DNA from: JASFQI01 sp050115555
GTDB lineage: Bacteria > Desulfobacterota > DSM-4660 > Desulfatiglandales > HGW-15
DNA length: 8,436 bases
Reading direction: 5' to 3'
Assembly (NCBI GenBank): GCA_050115555.1
Contig: JASFQI010000217.1
Location: 1-8,436, forward strand
Shown here: one piece after another, positions 1 to 7,259 of the stretch
Layout: each line of letters opens with the position of its first letter
How positions within the stretch are numbered: position 1 is the first letter of the stretch
Translations under genes and position numbers: made by a program
The notes under the pieces: model-generated
The model's input: only the letters and a program-made list of their open reading frames with translations
What the model was told of the DNA's origin: nothing
The model's database searches: none

Positions 1-2
1 CG

Positions 3-2348
3 GCGGATTACACCGCGACCGCGACCGCAGGTGTGGCTACCATGGCCGGAGGCGACCTGTTCCTTCGGGCGGGTGGAGACGTGCAGGGGCAGATCGGGAC
101 CTTCAAGCAGGGGACCCTGAGCGTGGTCTCGTTCGGGGACCTGGGGGGGCTCTTTCAGGTTGCGGACGGCACCGGCGTCCTGAGCGCCGGGAACGTGACC
201 AGCCATTTCGAGGAGAGCCTTCCGGATACGGCACTCTCGCTCATCCGCGCGCAGGTTGACGTCATGGCGCGGGGCGATCTCGACCTCGGGACCGCGTACA
301 ATCCCACCTTTGTGCTGCCGCCCGAGTCCGAGTACGGCAGCCAGGGGAGCCTGACCTACAGCTATGCCACGGACCTCCAGGACACGACCCTGACAACCGC
401 CCTTCGCCTCGTCTCGGTGCTAGGAGATGTCACCATCAGCGGGCGGTTCGCCAGGCAGGGAAACCGGTACGCGGTGCTGCCCCCGATACTGGAAGTAGAG
501 GCCGGTGGGGACATTGAGATCGAGAACTCCCTGGCCCTGGCCCCCGCTCCCCTGGGCAACCTTTGCCTCACAGCGGGCGGAGATATTTCAGGCGGGGAGA
601 AGCGGTCCCGAATTTATGTCTCCGACCTGGATCCCTCCGCGGTCTACTACGATGTGGACACTCTCTTCAGCACCGGCCAGGCGCTGCCCGGCCAGGACGA
701 GGAGGCGTCCGGAATGCTCTCGGCCGAAGAGATCACATCTCTTCTGTTCTCGCCCCACAACAACGCGGATGTCCATGCTGCGGAACCGATTCATCTGGAC
801 GATCCGGAACCGGTCGAGATACGGGCGGGCGGAGACATCAACGAGCTGGTCCTTTACTCTCCAAAGGCTGCCATGATCCGTGCTGACGGGGACATTCTAG
901 GGCTTCACGTCATCAGCCAGAACCTGCATGCCGAGGACATCACCTCCATTCAGGCGGGCGGAATCCTCAACCTCTCCTCCACCGTGGAGACGGTGACCGT
1001 GCGCGACTCCCAGGCAACCCGGGTGGGAGCGTACTATGAACGAAGCGGCCTCCTTCTCGGGGGACCCGGCACCTTCCTGGTCCTGGCCGGAGAGACCATC
1101 CAGCTGGGCATGACCCAGGGGATCCGAACCACGGGGAATGCCCTCAATACGGGCCTGGACGCCATTGTCACCGCAGAGGAAGACGCGCCCAGCTCCCTGA
1201 TCGTCATCAGCGGGGTGGACAAGGAGTTCGACAAGGAGGAGATCTGGGCGTTTTTCGAAGCGCTTCAAGCGGGCGGCGAGGAGTACAGCAGCCTCCTGGA
1301 AGAAGGAGACACGGAAGGCGCCTCCGAGGTGGTTCAGACGGTGGAGGAAGAGGTCATTCAGGCCCTGTTCGAGGGAGCCGAGCTGGGGCAGGGCAACATC
1401 CTTATGACCAACTCCCAGATCAGCACCGAGGGAACCAGCACCCTGCAAGAGCACGAGACCGAAGAGGGAGGCAGGGATGTGTATAACGACTCCGCAGACC
1501 TCTACATTATCGCCCTGGGCAAGATCAACGTGGGGTTGAGCACGATTCCGGAGCCCGACTCCGAGAGCACGGACAGCAACACGGGCATCTTCACCGCCCA
1601 GGGCGGGGATATCAATGTCTTTTCCGTGGGAGACCTGGACGTGAACGAGTCCCGCCTCATGACCTTTCGGGGCGGCGACATCCTGGCCTGGAGTCAGGAG
1701 GGCGACATCAATGCGGGCAGGGGGTCCAAGACGGCCGTCAGCGCGCAGCCACCCCAGCGAAAACCTGTGTATGCCACCAATTCCGCGGGCCAGATCCTCT
1801 GGGTCAATGTCGAGGGAGATCCTGAGACCCCAAAGCCCCGGGATGAATGGCCAGACGACGTAGAGATCGAGCCCGTAATCGAGGCCTACACTATCGAGTT
1901 CAGCCCGCCTGCCGTGGGCAGTGGGATCCGCACCTTGACCTACGACCCGGACGGGGCCCAGGGTCCCCTCGATGCCCCGGTCCTCGGGGATGCTTACCTG
2001 TTCGCCCCCTCAGGAATCATCGATGCGGGAGAGGCGGGGATCTCGGCTCGAAACGTGGTGCTGGGCGCCACTGAGGTGGTAAACGCCCAGAACATCAGCT
2101 TCACGGCCGGGTCTGTGGGCGTGCCCAGTTCCTCGGGCGGGGCCAATCTGGGCGCCCTCTCCGGTATGGGCGGACTCTCGGAAACGGACAAGCTGGCCTC
2201 CCAGACCTCGTCCATGGCAGCCGAAAGAAACGCCGCGGCCCAGGATGAGGCAAAGCTTGCCGAAGGTTTCGTTCCCAAGTGGCTGGATGTAAAGGTGGTC
2301 ACGTTCGATGAGCTGGAAGAAGAGAAAGAAGAAAAAGAGAAGGATTAA
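3..2348 (+). CDS. Filamentous haemagglutinin family outer-membrane/exoprotein, C-terminal part (5' truncated by window edge)
   Basis: The reading frame is open to the left edge (first visible codons encode ADYTATATAG), so the real start lies upstream; the GTG at 33 and ATG at 42 are internal codons. The 781 visible residues carry many short Gly-Gly-Asp repeats (AGGDLFL, AGGDVQG, AGGDIEI, AGGDISG, AGGDINE, ADGDILG, QGGDINV, RGGDILA, QEGDINAG), the pattern of a parallel beta-helix stalk in large secreted adhesins. Bases about 1583-1840 (FTAQGGDINVF, RGGDILAWSQEGDINAGRG) and 1914-2110 (GSGIRTL, LFAPSGIIDAGEAGI) match my memory of the conserved C-terminal region of this family (DUF3739-like). Known family members have an N-terminal two-partner-secretion domain and are exported by a TpsB barrel; neither is visible here. 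The C-terminus (WLDVKVVTFDE) is followed by a Glu/Lys tail encoded by a pure-purine run. Family call is firm; ligand and function are unknown. Confidence 0.82.
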   Translation, partial: ADYTATATAGVATMAGGDLFLRAGGDVQGQIGTFKQGTLSVVSFGDLGGLFQVADGTGVLSAGNVTSHFEESLPDTALSLIRAQVDVMARGDLDLGTAYNPTFVLPPESEYGSQGSLTYSYATDLQDTTLTTALRLVSVLGDVTISGRFARQGNRYAVLPPILEVEAGGDIEIENSLALAPAPLGNLCLTAGGDISGGEKRSRIYVSDLDPSAVYYDVDTLFSTGQALPGQDEEASGMLSAEEITSLLFSPHNNADVHAAEPIHLDDPEPVEIRAGGDINELVLYSPKAAMIRADGDILGLHVISQNLHAEDITSIQAGGILNLSSTVETVTVRDSQATRVGAYYERSGLLLGGPGTFLVLAGETIQLGMTQGIRTTGNALNTGLDAIVTAEEDAPSSLIVISGVDKEFDKEEIWAFFEALQAGGEEYSSLLEEGDTEGASEVVQTVEEEVIQALFEGAELGQGNILMTNSQISTEGTSTLQEHETEEGGRDVYNDSADLYIIALGKINVGLSTIPEPDSESTDSNTGIFTAQGGDINVFSVGDLDVNESRLMTFRGGDILAWSQEGDINAGRGSKTAVSAQPPQRKPVYATNSAGQILWVNVEGDPETPKPRDEWPDDVEIEPVIEAYTIEFSPPAVGSGIRTLTYDPDGAQGPLDAPVLGDAYLFAPSGIIDAGEAGISARNVVLGATEVVNAQNISFTAGSVGVPSSSGGANLGALSGMGGLSETDKLASQTSSMAAERNAAAQDEAKLAEGFVPKWLDVKVVTFDELEEEKEEKEKD

Positions 2349-2486
2349 GGTCAAAGGTGCAAGGTTCAAGGATAAAGGATTAAGGATTATGGTCAAAGGT
2401 CAAAGGTTCGAGGTGAAAGGTGAAAGGTAAAAAGAGAAGAGTGAAAGGATAAAGGGCAAAGGTAAAAGGGACAAAAACAAAGAACC
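2340..2486 (+). repeat. Degenerate heptanucleotide tandem array (AAGGNNN)n, purine-rich
   Basis: Reading in steps of seven from 2340 gives aaggatt, aaggtca, aaggtgc, aaggttc, aaggata, aaggatt, aaggatt, atggtca, aaggtca, aaggttc, gaggtga, aaggtga, aaggtaa, aaagaga, agagtga, aaggata, aagggca, aaggtaa, aagggac and two decayed units, about 21 units kept in register. The first four bases are nearly constant and the last three vary. The TAA stop of the haemagglutinin gene (2346-2348) lies across the first unit junction. Three units make 21 bases, so any frame gives a seven-residue periodic peptide; one frame reads KVKGARF, KDKGLRI, MVKGQRF before a stop, with no start or ribosome site, so I do not call a gene. 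The rest of the gap to 2545 shows no clear promoter or terminator. Confidence 0.85.
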
Positions 2487-2545
2487 TTCAATGGCGTGGG
2501 ATCCCCGAGAATGATCCAGAGGGTTGTAACGATGCGAGAGCGGAT

Positions 2546-4351
2546 ATGCGAATGAGACTTTTAATATTCATTTTGACGACTGTCCTGGCTTTGGGCTTTC
2601 TTTCGAGCACAGCAACTGCTCAGGAGTGGTGGAACGAGGCGTGGCAGTATCGAAAGAAGATCACCTTTGACACCACAGCCAACGGCGCCGACATCAAGGA
2701 GAACCTGAAGAACGTGCCCGTGCTGGTGCGGCTTCACACCGGAAACTTCAACTTTGCCAACTGCAAGGGAGACGGTACGGACATCCGGTTCGTGGCAGGG
2801 GACGGCATGACCCCCCTCAAGCACCACATCGAGCTGTTCGATCCCATTGACGAGATGGCCCTCATCTGGGTAAAGGCCCCCCGGCTTTCGGCCATGTCCA
2901 AGGCCGACTTCATCCTGATGTACTACGGCAACGAGGCCGCCATGGGCGGACAGGACGCCCGGGCCACGTACGATGTAAACCAGCTCGCCGCGTACCACCT
3001 GGGCGAAGTGGAGGGGTTCCCCCAGGACGTCACGGCCTACGAGAATCACGCGGCCGAGAGCCTGGCCGGGCAGGGACTGCCCTCCATCATCGGTCGAGGG
3101 GTGCTCCTGAGCGGGGGCGAAGAGTACATTCGCATTCCTTCCTCCCCTCCCCTGGATTTCTCCACCGGGTTCACCTTTTCCGCGTGGGTCCGTATTCCAC
3201 AGGCCCAAGGGGATGCCTACCTCTTTGCCCGCGAGAACGAGGAACAAGCCATCGTCGTGGGGATCGAGGGCTCGAAGCTCTACGGACGTGTGACAAGCGC
3301 CGGGGAAACGGTAGAGACGGAGAGGACCGCCGACCTGGCACCCCAGGCCTGGCATCACGTGGCCATTACGGCCGTGCCTGGCGGGCGCATGACCGTGTAC
3401 GTGGATGGCATCGAGATGACCTGGACGCAGCTAGCGGGCGACCTTCCGGCCCTGGAGACCGATATTGCGTTCGGGGCCTCACTCCTTGAAGAGAACAAGG
3501 GGCACGGGTTTGCAGGCGATCTCGACGAAGTGCACCTGTCCAACACGGCCCGGACCCTGGGCTGGATTCGGGCGGCGTATGAAGGACAGGGGCCGAACGG
3601 AGTGCTTACCACCTACGATGTGGAGCAGATATTCGAAGGCGGGGGCCTTCCCACCTTCTACCTGGGGACCATCGCTAAGAACATCACTTTGGACGGTCTG
3701 GTCGTGATCGGGATCCTGGCCATCTTTTCCCTGTTGAGCTGGCTCGTGTTCCTGGGCAAGGCCTTTTCTCTCGTGGTTCAGCAGCGATCCAATCGCTCGT
3801 TCCAGAGGGAGTTCCAGGAGGTCTCGGAACCGCTTGCATTGGACAACGATGAGAATGAGGCCTCAACCGCCTCGCTCTTTCGCGTGTACCAGGCCGGATG
3901 TCGGGAGGTTCGGGAGTGGCTTTCCAGACCCGGGGCCTTTGAGGGAAATCCCAAGCCGGTGAGGCAGCCCATTCCGGAGGGGGTCACTGAAGGGGTGAAG
4001 TCCGCCCTGGAAGGCGCCTTTGTGGAAGAAACCAGGCGGCTGAATGCCTGGATCGTGGTGCTTACCATGGCCATCACGGGCGGGCCCTTTCTCGGGCTCT
4101 TGGGAACGGTCTGGGGCGTCATGAACACCTTCGCGGCCATGGCCGAGGCCGGGGAGGCTAACATCATGGCCATTGCACCGGGTGTGGCCTCGGCCCTCTC
4201 CACCACGGTGTTCGGGCTGATCGTGGCCATCCCTGCGCTCTTTGCCTACAACTACCTGAACAGCCGGATCAAGAACATCACCTCCGACCTTGCGGTCTTT
4301 GTGGACCGGTTTGCCCTCCACGTGAAGGAGCACTACGGAGAAACAGGATGA
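2546..4351 (+). CDS. DUF2341-LamG-MotA/TolQ/ExbB fusion protein (proton channel subunit with periplasmic sensor/adhesin-like head)
   Basis: This 601-residue protein starts with a signal peptide (residues 1-25, cleavage likely at ATA|QEWW). Residues about 28-128 (WWNEAWQYRKKITFD ... YYGNEAA) look like DUF2341. Residues about 147-348 look like a LamG/concanavalin-type domain, with FSAWVR, WHHVAI, VYVDG and GDLDEVHLSNTAR in the expected order. Three hydrophobic segments follow: about 380-405, 499-522 and 546-570. The last two carry the TolQ/ExbB signature (GLLGTVWGVMNTF, then IAPGVASALSTTVFGL and AIPALFAYNYL). Thr521 and Thr554 align with E. coli ExbB T148 and T181. The E. coli ExbB topology (periplasmic N-terminus, long cytoplasmic loop between the first and second helices) suits a periplasmic head domain. 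Its likely role is the proton-motive inner-membrane motor with ExbD, whose start codon overlaps this stop. The ATG at 2546 follows a weak GAGAG; ATG 2552 is a possible alternative start. Confidence 0.88.
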   Translation: MRMRLLIFILTTVLALGFLSSTATAQEWWNEAWQYRKKITFDTTANGADIKENLKNVPVLVRLHTGNFNFANCKGDGTDIRFVAGDGMTPLKHHIELFDPIDEMALIWVKAPRLSAMSKADFILMYYGNEAAMGGQDARATYDVNQLAAYHLGEVEGFPQDVTAYENHAAESLAGQGLPSIIGRGVLLSGGEEYIRIPSSPPLDFSTGFTFSAWVRIPQAQGDAYLFARENEEQAIVVGIEGSKLYGRVTSAGETVETERTADLAPQAWHHVAITAVPGGRMTVYVDGIEMTWTQLAGDLPALETDIAFGASLLEENKGHGFAGDLDEVHLSNTARTLGWIRAAYEGQGPNGVLTTYDVEQIFEGGGLPTFYLGTIAKNITLDGLVVIGILAIFSLLSWLVFLGKAFSLVVQQRSNRSFQREFQEVSEPLALDNDENEASTASLFRVYQAGCREVREWLSRPGAFEGNPKPVRQPIPEGVTEGVKSALEGAFVEETRRLNAWIVVLTMAITGGPFLGLLGTVWGVMNTFAAMAEAGEANIMAIAPGVASALSTTVFGLIVAIPALFAYNYLNSRIKNITSDLAVFVDRFALHVKEHYGETG

Positions 4352-4755
4352 GACGGGACCTCTACACCTTTCAGGCCTTTGACGAAATCAACGTGACTCC
4401 CTTGCTGGACCTGGCCTGGACCCTGCTCGTGGTGTTCATCATCGCGGTCACGGCCTCGGTCCAGGGGATCAAGGTAGACTTACCCAAGGCGAGCGCGGCC
4501 CCGACCCTTCAGAAACCCAAGACCAAGGCCATCACCATTCACCGGAACGGCCAGATCTATCTGGACACGTTTCCCGTGAGCATGGGCGAGCTGGAAACCC
4601 GTCTCAAGCAATACAAGGCCGTGGATCCCAACTTCCCCGTGGTCATCAAGGGGGACTCGAAAATTTACTACCAGAAGGTGATCGACGTGCTGGACATGTT
4701 ACAGCGCCTGGAGATCACTCAAATCGGGCTCGTGACCCAGAAGCTCGTGAAGTAG
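4348..4755 (+). CDS. exbD: ExbD/TolR-family biopolymer transport protein
   Basis: This 135-residue protein has the usual ExbD size and layout: a short cytoplasmic N-terminus, one membrane helix (about 19-41) and a periplasmic domain. The segment FDEINVTPLLDLAWTLLVVFII contains the family signature INVTPLLD; Asp21 corresponds to the essential membrane aspartate of ExbD/TolR (Asp25 in E. coli ExbD), which takes part in proton passage. The periplasmic part (AITIHRNGQIYLD, PVVIKGDSKIYYQKVIDVLD, IGLVTQK) fits the ExbD fold. Its ATG overlaps the stop of the upstream ExbB fusion as ATGA, and a GGAG at 4337-4340 gives a good ribosome site, so the two are translationally coupled and almost certainly form one channel complex. 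The DLAWTLL variant after Asp21 differs from the common DVMLVLL of E. coli type. It is probably dedicated to this cluster rather than a general TolR. Confidence 0.93.
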   Translation: MRRDLYTFQAFDEINVTPLLDLAWTLLVVFIIAVTASVQGIKVDLPKASAAPTLQKPKTKAITIHRNGQIYLDTFPVSMGELETRLKQYKAVDPNFPVVIKGDSKIYYQKVIDVLDMLQRLEITQIGLVTQKLVK

Positions 4756-4762
4756 CGTCGCC

Positions 4763-5464
4763 ATGGCAAAAAGGAACAAGCGTACAAACACTACCAAGTG
4801 GATCGGCCTCGCAGCGGCCGGCATCGCAGTCGCCCTGATTGCGGGAAGCGTTTTTCTCCTGCGCGCCCTGCTCCTGGACTCGAGCAAGCAACGGCAGCGC
4901 CGCATCCAGACCGTGCACCTGGTGAAGCCTCCCCCGCCGCCCAAGATCAAGGAGAAGCCCCCGGAGCCCAAAATCGAAGAGAAAAAGGAGATCATCGAGC
5001 CTGAGCCTGAAAAACCGCCTGAGGAGACGCCGGACGAAAGCCAGGACCAGGGTCCGCAGGACGACCAGCTGGGCCTGGATTCGGACGGGACGGCGGGATC
5101 GGACGGGTTCGGCCTCAAGGCCAAGAAGGGGGGAAGCCCCCTCATCGGCGGGGGTGGGGACAGCACCCTGATGCGTCGCTATGGTTGGTACGTTCAGTTG
5201 ATTCAGGACGAGATCCGCAAGGAGGTCAAACGTCAACTGGAGGAAGACGGCGGCATCCCGGAAGGGAAGCTGCAGACACTGGTGCGGATCGTGCTCGAAC
5301 GAGACGGCGAGCTTGTGGGGTTCCGGATTGTGGGTTCATCGGGCAACACTCGTATGGACAATGCGGTCCAGGCCGCATTGAAAGGCATCCGCCGTTTTCG
5401 AGAGCCGCTTCCAGGGGATATGCCTCGTGCGGCCATGAAGCTGAAGATTGCTTCCAAGGGGTAA
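4763..5464 (+). CDS. TonB/TolA-like energy transducer
   Basis: This 233-residue protein has a basic N-terminus, one uncleaved membrane anchor (about residues 13-38), a proline/charge-rich periplasmic linker (about 55-95: VKPPPPPKIKEKPPEPK, then Glu-rich and EKPPEETPDE), a Gly-rich stretch (about 105-135) and a C-terminal domain of about 97 residues starting at Met137 (RRYGWYVQLIQDEIRKEV ... LVRIVLERDGELVGFRIVGSSG ... MDNAVQAAL). This architecture is that of TonB: it is energised by ExbB/ExbD at the inner membrane and its C-terminal domain contacts outer-membrane partners. The domain starts with a Tyr-rich helix and lacks the YPxxA motif of classical TonB, so it is closer to the TolA-C/TonB_2 style. 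It sits 7 bases after exbD, which supports a dedicated three-gene module. The ribosome site is weak, so coupling to exbD translation is likely. Its outer-membrane partner is not identified. Confidence 0.85.
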   Translation: MAKRNKRTNTTKWIGLAAAGIAVALIAGSVFLLRALLLDSSKQRQRRIQTVHLVKPPPPPKIKEKPPEPKIEEKKEIIEPEPEKPPEETPDESQDQGPQDDQLGLDSDGTAGSDGFGLKAKKGGSPLIGGGGDSTLMRRYGWYVQLIQDEIRKEVKRQLEEDGGIPEGKLQTLVRIVLERDGELVGFRIVGSSGNTRMDNAVQAALKGIRRFREPLPGDMPRAAMKLKIASKG

Positions 5465-5471
5465 GGCCGGG

Positions 5472-5507
5472 GCGAACGACATTCGCGGCGGCATGTAAAA
5501 TGCCGCC
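5472..5507. repeat. Two abutting hairpins (REP/MITE-like palindromic element)
   Basis: The first hairpin is GCGAA (5472-5476), loop CGACA, TTCGC (5482-5486). The second starts at the very next base: GGCGGCAT (5487-5494), loop GTAAA, ATGCCGCC (5500-5507), an 8-base perfect stem. Both loops are five bases. Neither strand has a T-run after the stems (the + strand continues CTACAAAAC), so a classical intrinsic terminator is not supported. The element lies 7 bases after the tonB-like stop and may be an interspersed palindromic repeat, an mRNA-stabilising 3' structure, or both. The rest of the spacer to 5587 is AT-richer and shows no promoter I can defend. Confidence 0.6.
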
Positions 5508-5575
5508 CTACAAAACAATAACGTGAATAAAATCGGGTTTTCATGATGAGGATACTCTGCACCGCGCTACGTCGT

Positions 5576-5581
5576 GGAGGA
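5576..5581 (+). promoter_or_regulatory. Strong Shine-Dalgarno site for the porin gene
   Basis: GGAGGA lies 6 bases before ATG 5588. This decides the start: the upstream in-frame ATG at 5543 has no such site and would put 15 residues with three arginines in front of an otherwise standard signal peptide. Confidence 0.8.
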
Positions 5582-5587
5582 AGACTG

Positions 5588-7255
5588 ATGACACATCGCA
5601 TTTCGCTCCTTGCAACCATCCTGCTCGCCTTTCCTCTCCTTTTCGGGACGATGGACTCGGGCCTTTGTGCCGAGAATTCCCCGCCCATTCAGGACTTCGA
5701 CAGCATTATGGCCCTTGTCGAGCTCCTCAAGGCCAAGGGGGTGCTCTCCGACGAGGAGGTGAACGCTTACATCGAGCAGTACAAAGAGAAACAGCGGGTC
5801 CAGGCCGGAAAGGGAAAGGTGATCACCATCATTCCCGAGGACCATGAAAAGGAAAAATACATGGCCCAGATCACGGAGGAGGTGTCCCGGCAGCTTCAGG
5901 ACGACGTGAAGGGAGTCCGAACGGAGCTTCGACAGATGTCGGACGAGCTTCTGCGAAGGTCCCGCCTGGCCGAGTACCATCGGGAGGAAATCGAGCAGAA
6001 AATCACCGAGGATCTTCAAAATCAACTGCAGAAATCAGGATGGGCCCAGCGCATCCGCTGGGGGGGCGACATCCGCCTCCGCTACCAGGGAGACCGTTTC
6101 GACGAGGACAATGCGGACCTCCTGGATCCCAGTGACCCCAGCGAGCTCATGAACACGAAGACGGATCGAGACCGAGGACGAGTCCGAGTCCGACTGGCCG
6201 CAAAGGCCGATATCTTCGGAAAGACCGAGGTCAACATCGGCAAAGTGGTGGCCGGAGCCCGAATCACCACCGGGAACGAAGACGACCCGGTGTCCACCAA
6301 CGAGACCCTCGGGGATTATTACAACCGAGACACGGTAGTGCTGGACCGTGCGTACCTCCAGTGGAAGTACACCCCCACCCTGCCGATCTGGGATAAGTAT
6401 CCGGAGATCAAGCTCGTTGCCGGGAGATTTGCCAATCCCTTCTACTCAACAGACCTGGTCTGGGACAGCGACATCAGCTTCGAAGGGGCGGCCCTGAGCT
6501 TCAAGACCGATACGCTCATGTCCAATCCATGGAAAGGTTTCCTGAACGTCGGGGCCTTCCCACTCCAGGAGGAGGATCTCACGGAAAAGGACAAGTGGCT
6601 CTATGCCGGTCAGGTAGGTGTACAGTACGACAAGACCATGGGTCTGAGCTGGAAGCTCGGCCTTGCCCTGTATGCCTACCGCAACACCGTGGGAACGCCC
6701 AACGATTCCTCGCTCCCGGACTACTATGACTGGACCGCGCCAGAATACCAGCAAATGGGAAACACGCTCATCGACATCGACCCGTCCACGGACATCACCA
6801 CGGCCCTGGCCTCGGAGTACAAGCTCCTCAACCTCACCACCACACTGGACTACGACTACTGGTACCCCATTCACATTATGCTCATGGCGGACTTCGTCAA
6901 GAACATCGGTTTCGACCGGGACGAGGTGGCCCAGCGGACCGGAAACGAGGACGTCCAGGAGGAAGACAAAGGCTACCAGGTGAAAATGCTTGTTGGGCAT
7001 CCGGAGTTCCTGGCCTTCGGGGACTGGAACGTGTCCCTGGCCTACAAGCACCTGGAGTCCGACGCCACGATCGACGCCTTCACCGACTCGGACTTTCATT
7101 TGGGCGGAACGAATGCCGAGGGGTGGGTCCTGGGAGGCGGATACGGGCTCTGGAACAACCTCTGGCTATACGGCCGCTGGATCTCCTCGAATGAGATCGA
7201 AGGGCCGGCCCTGGCCGTGGATACGTTCCAACTCGATCTGAACGCGAGGTTTTAG
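5588..7255 (+). CDS. Putative outer-membrane porin (Porin_5-like) with N-terminal coiled-coil/helical region
   Basis: From ATG 5588 the protein has 555 residues. It begins with a signal peptide (MTHRISLLATILLAF ..., cleavage likely at LCA|ENS). Residues about 33-70 form a helical segment (LLKAKGVLSDEEVNAYIEQY) and about 80-150 are predicted coiled coil, probably periplasmic or trimerising. From about residue 151 (RIRWGGDIRLRYQGDRF) the pattern changes to alternating beta strands rich in Tyr, Trp and Asp, with LDRAYLQWKY and VAGRFANPFYSTDLVWD, typical of the 'putative porin' family. The last residues (FQLDLNARF) end in Phe, the usual C-terminal signal for BAM-dependent barrel assembly. It is probably a non-specific or substrate-selective diffusion channel. 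It follows the TonB module after 123 bases and precedes the coiled-coil gene by 4 bases. It lacks a plug domain, so it is not a TonB-dependent receptor. Substrate unknown. Confidence 0.82.
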   Translation: MTHRISLLATILLAFPLLFGTMDSGLCAENSPPIQDFDSIMALVELLKAKGVLSDEEVNAYIEQYKEKQRVQAGKGKVITIIPEDHEKEKYMAQITEEVSRQLQDDVKGVRTELRQMSDELLRRSRLAEYHREEIEQKITEDLQNQLQKSGWAQRIRWGGDIRLRYQGDRFDEDNADLLDPSDPSELMNTKTDRDRGRVRVRLAAKADIFGKTEVNIGKVVAGARITTGNEDDPVSTNETLGDYYNRDTVVLDRAYLQWKYTPTLPIWDKYPEIKLVAGRFANPFYSTDLVWDSDISFEGAALSFKTDTLMSNPWKGFLNVGAFPLQEEDLTEKDKWLYAGQVGVQYDKTMGLSWKLGLALYAYRNTVGTPNDSSLPDYYDWTAPEYQQMGNTLIDIDPSTDITTALASEYKLLNLTTTLDYDYWYPIHIMLMADFVKNIGFDRDEVAQRTGNEDVQEEDKGYQVKMLVGHPEFLAFGDWNVSLAYKHLESDATIDAFTDSDFHLGGTNAEGWVLGGGYGLWNNLWLYGRWISSNEIEGPALAVDTFQLDLNARF

Positions 7256-7259
7256 GATC

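Noticed and set aside
33..44. True start of the haemagglutinin gene at GTG 33 or ATG 42
   Set aside because: The frame continues open to the window edge, no signal peptide or secretion domain follows, and repeats of the stalk begin at once, so this is the interior of a longer gene.
897..1454. 185-codon open frame on the - strand
   Set aside because: It is antisense to the haemagglutinin gene, with no ribosome site or motif that I can support; the + frame carries the family repeats across the same stretch.
2340..2486. CRISPR array or coding mini-repeat protein in the heptad region
   Set aside because: The units are seven bases with no alternating repeat and spacer. The periodic peptide frames have no start and hit stops within about 27 codons.
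2561..3358. 265-codon open frame on the - strand
   Set aside because: It lies wholly inside the DUF2341-LamG-ExbB gene, whose + strand product has clear domains and a signal peptide. The antisense translation shows no recognisable motif; long shadow frames are expected in GC-rich DNA.
5487..5510. Intrinsic terminator after the TonB-like gene
   Set aside because: The stem is good, but no T-run follows on either strand, so only a palindromic element is claimed.
5543..5587. Start of the porin gene at ATG 5543
   Set aside because: There is no ribosome site there, and the extra 15 residues would precede a complete signal peptide. ATG 5588 has GGAGGA at ideal spacing.
6446..7099. 217-codon open frame on the - strand
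   Set aside because: It is antisense to the porin barrel, Val/Gly-rich low-information translation, no start context.
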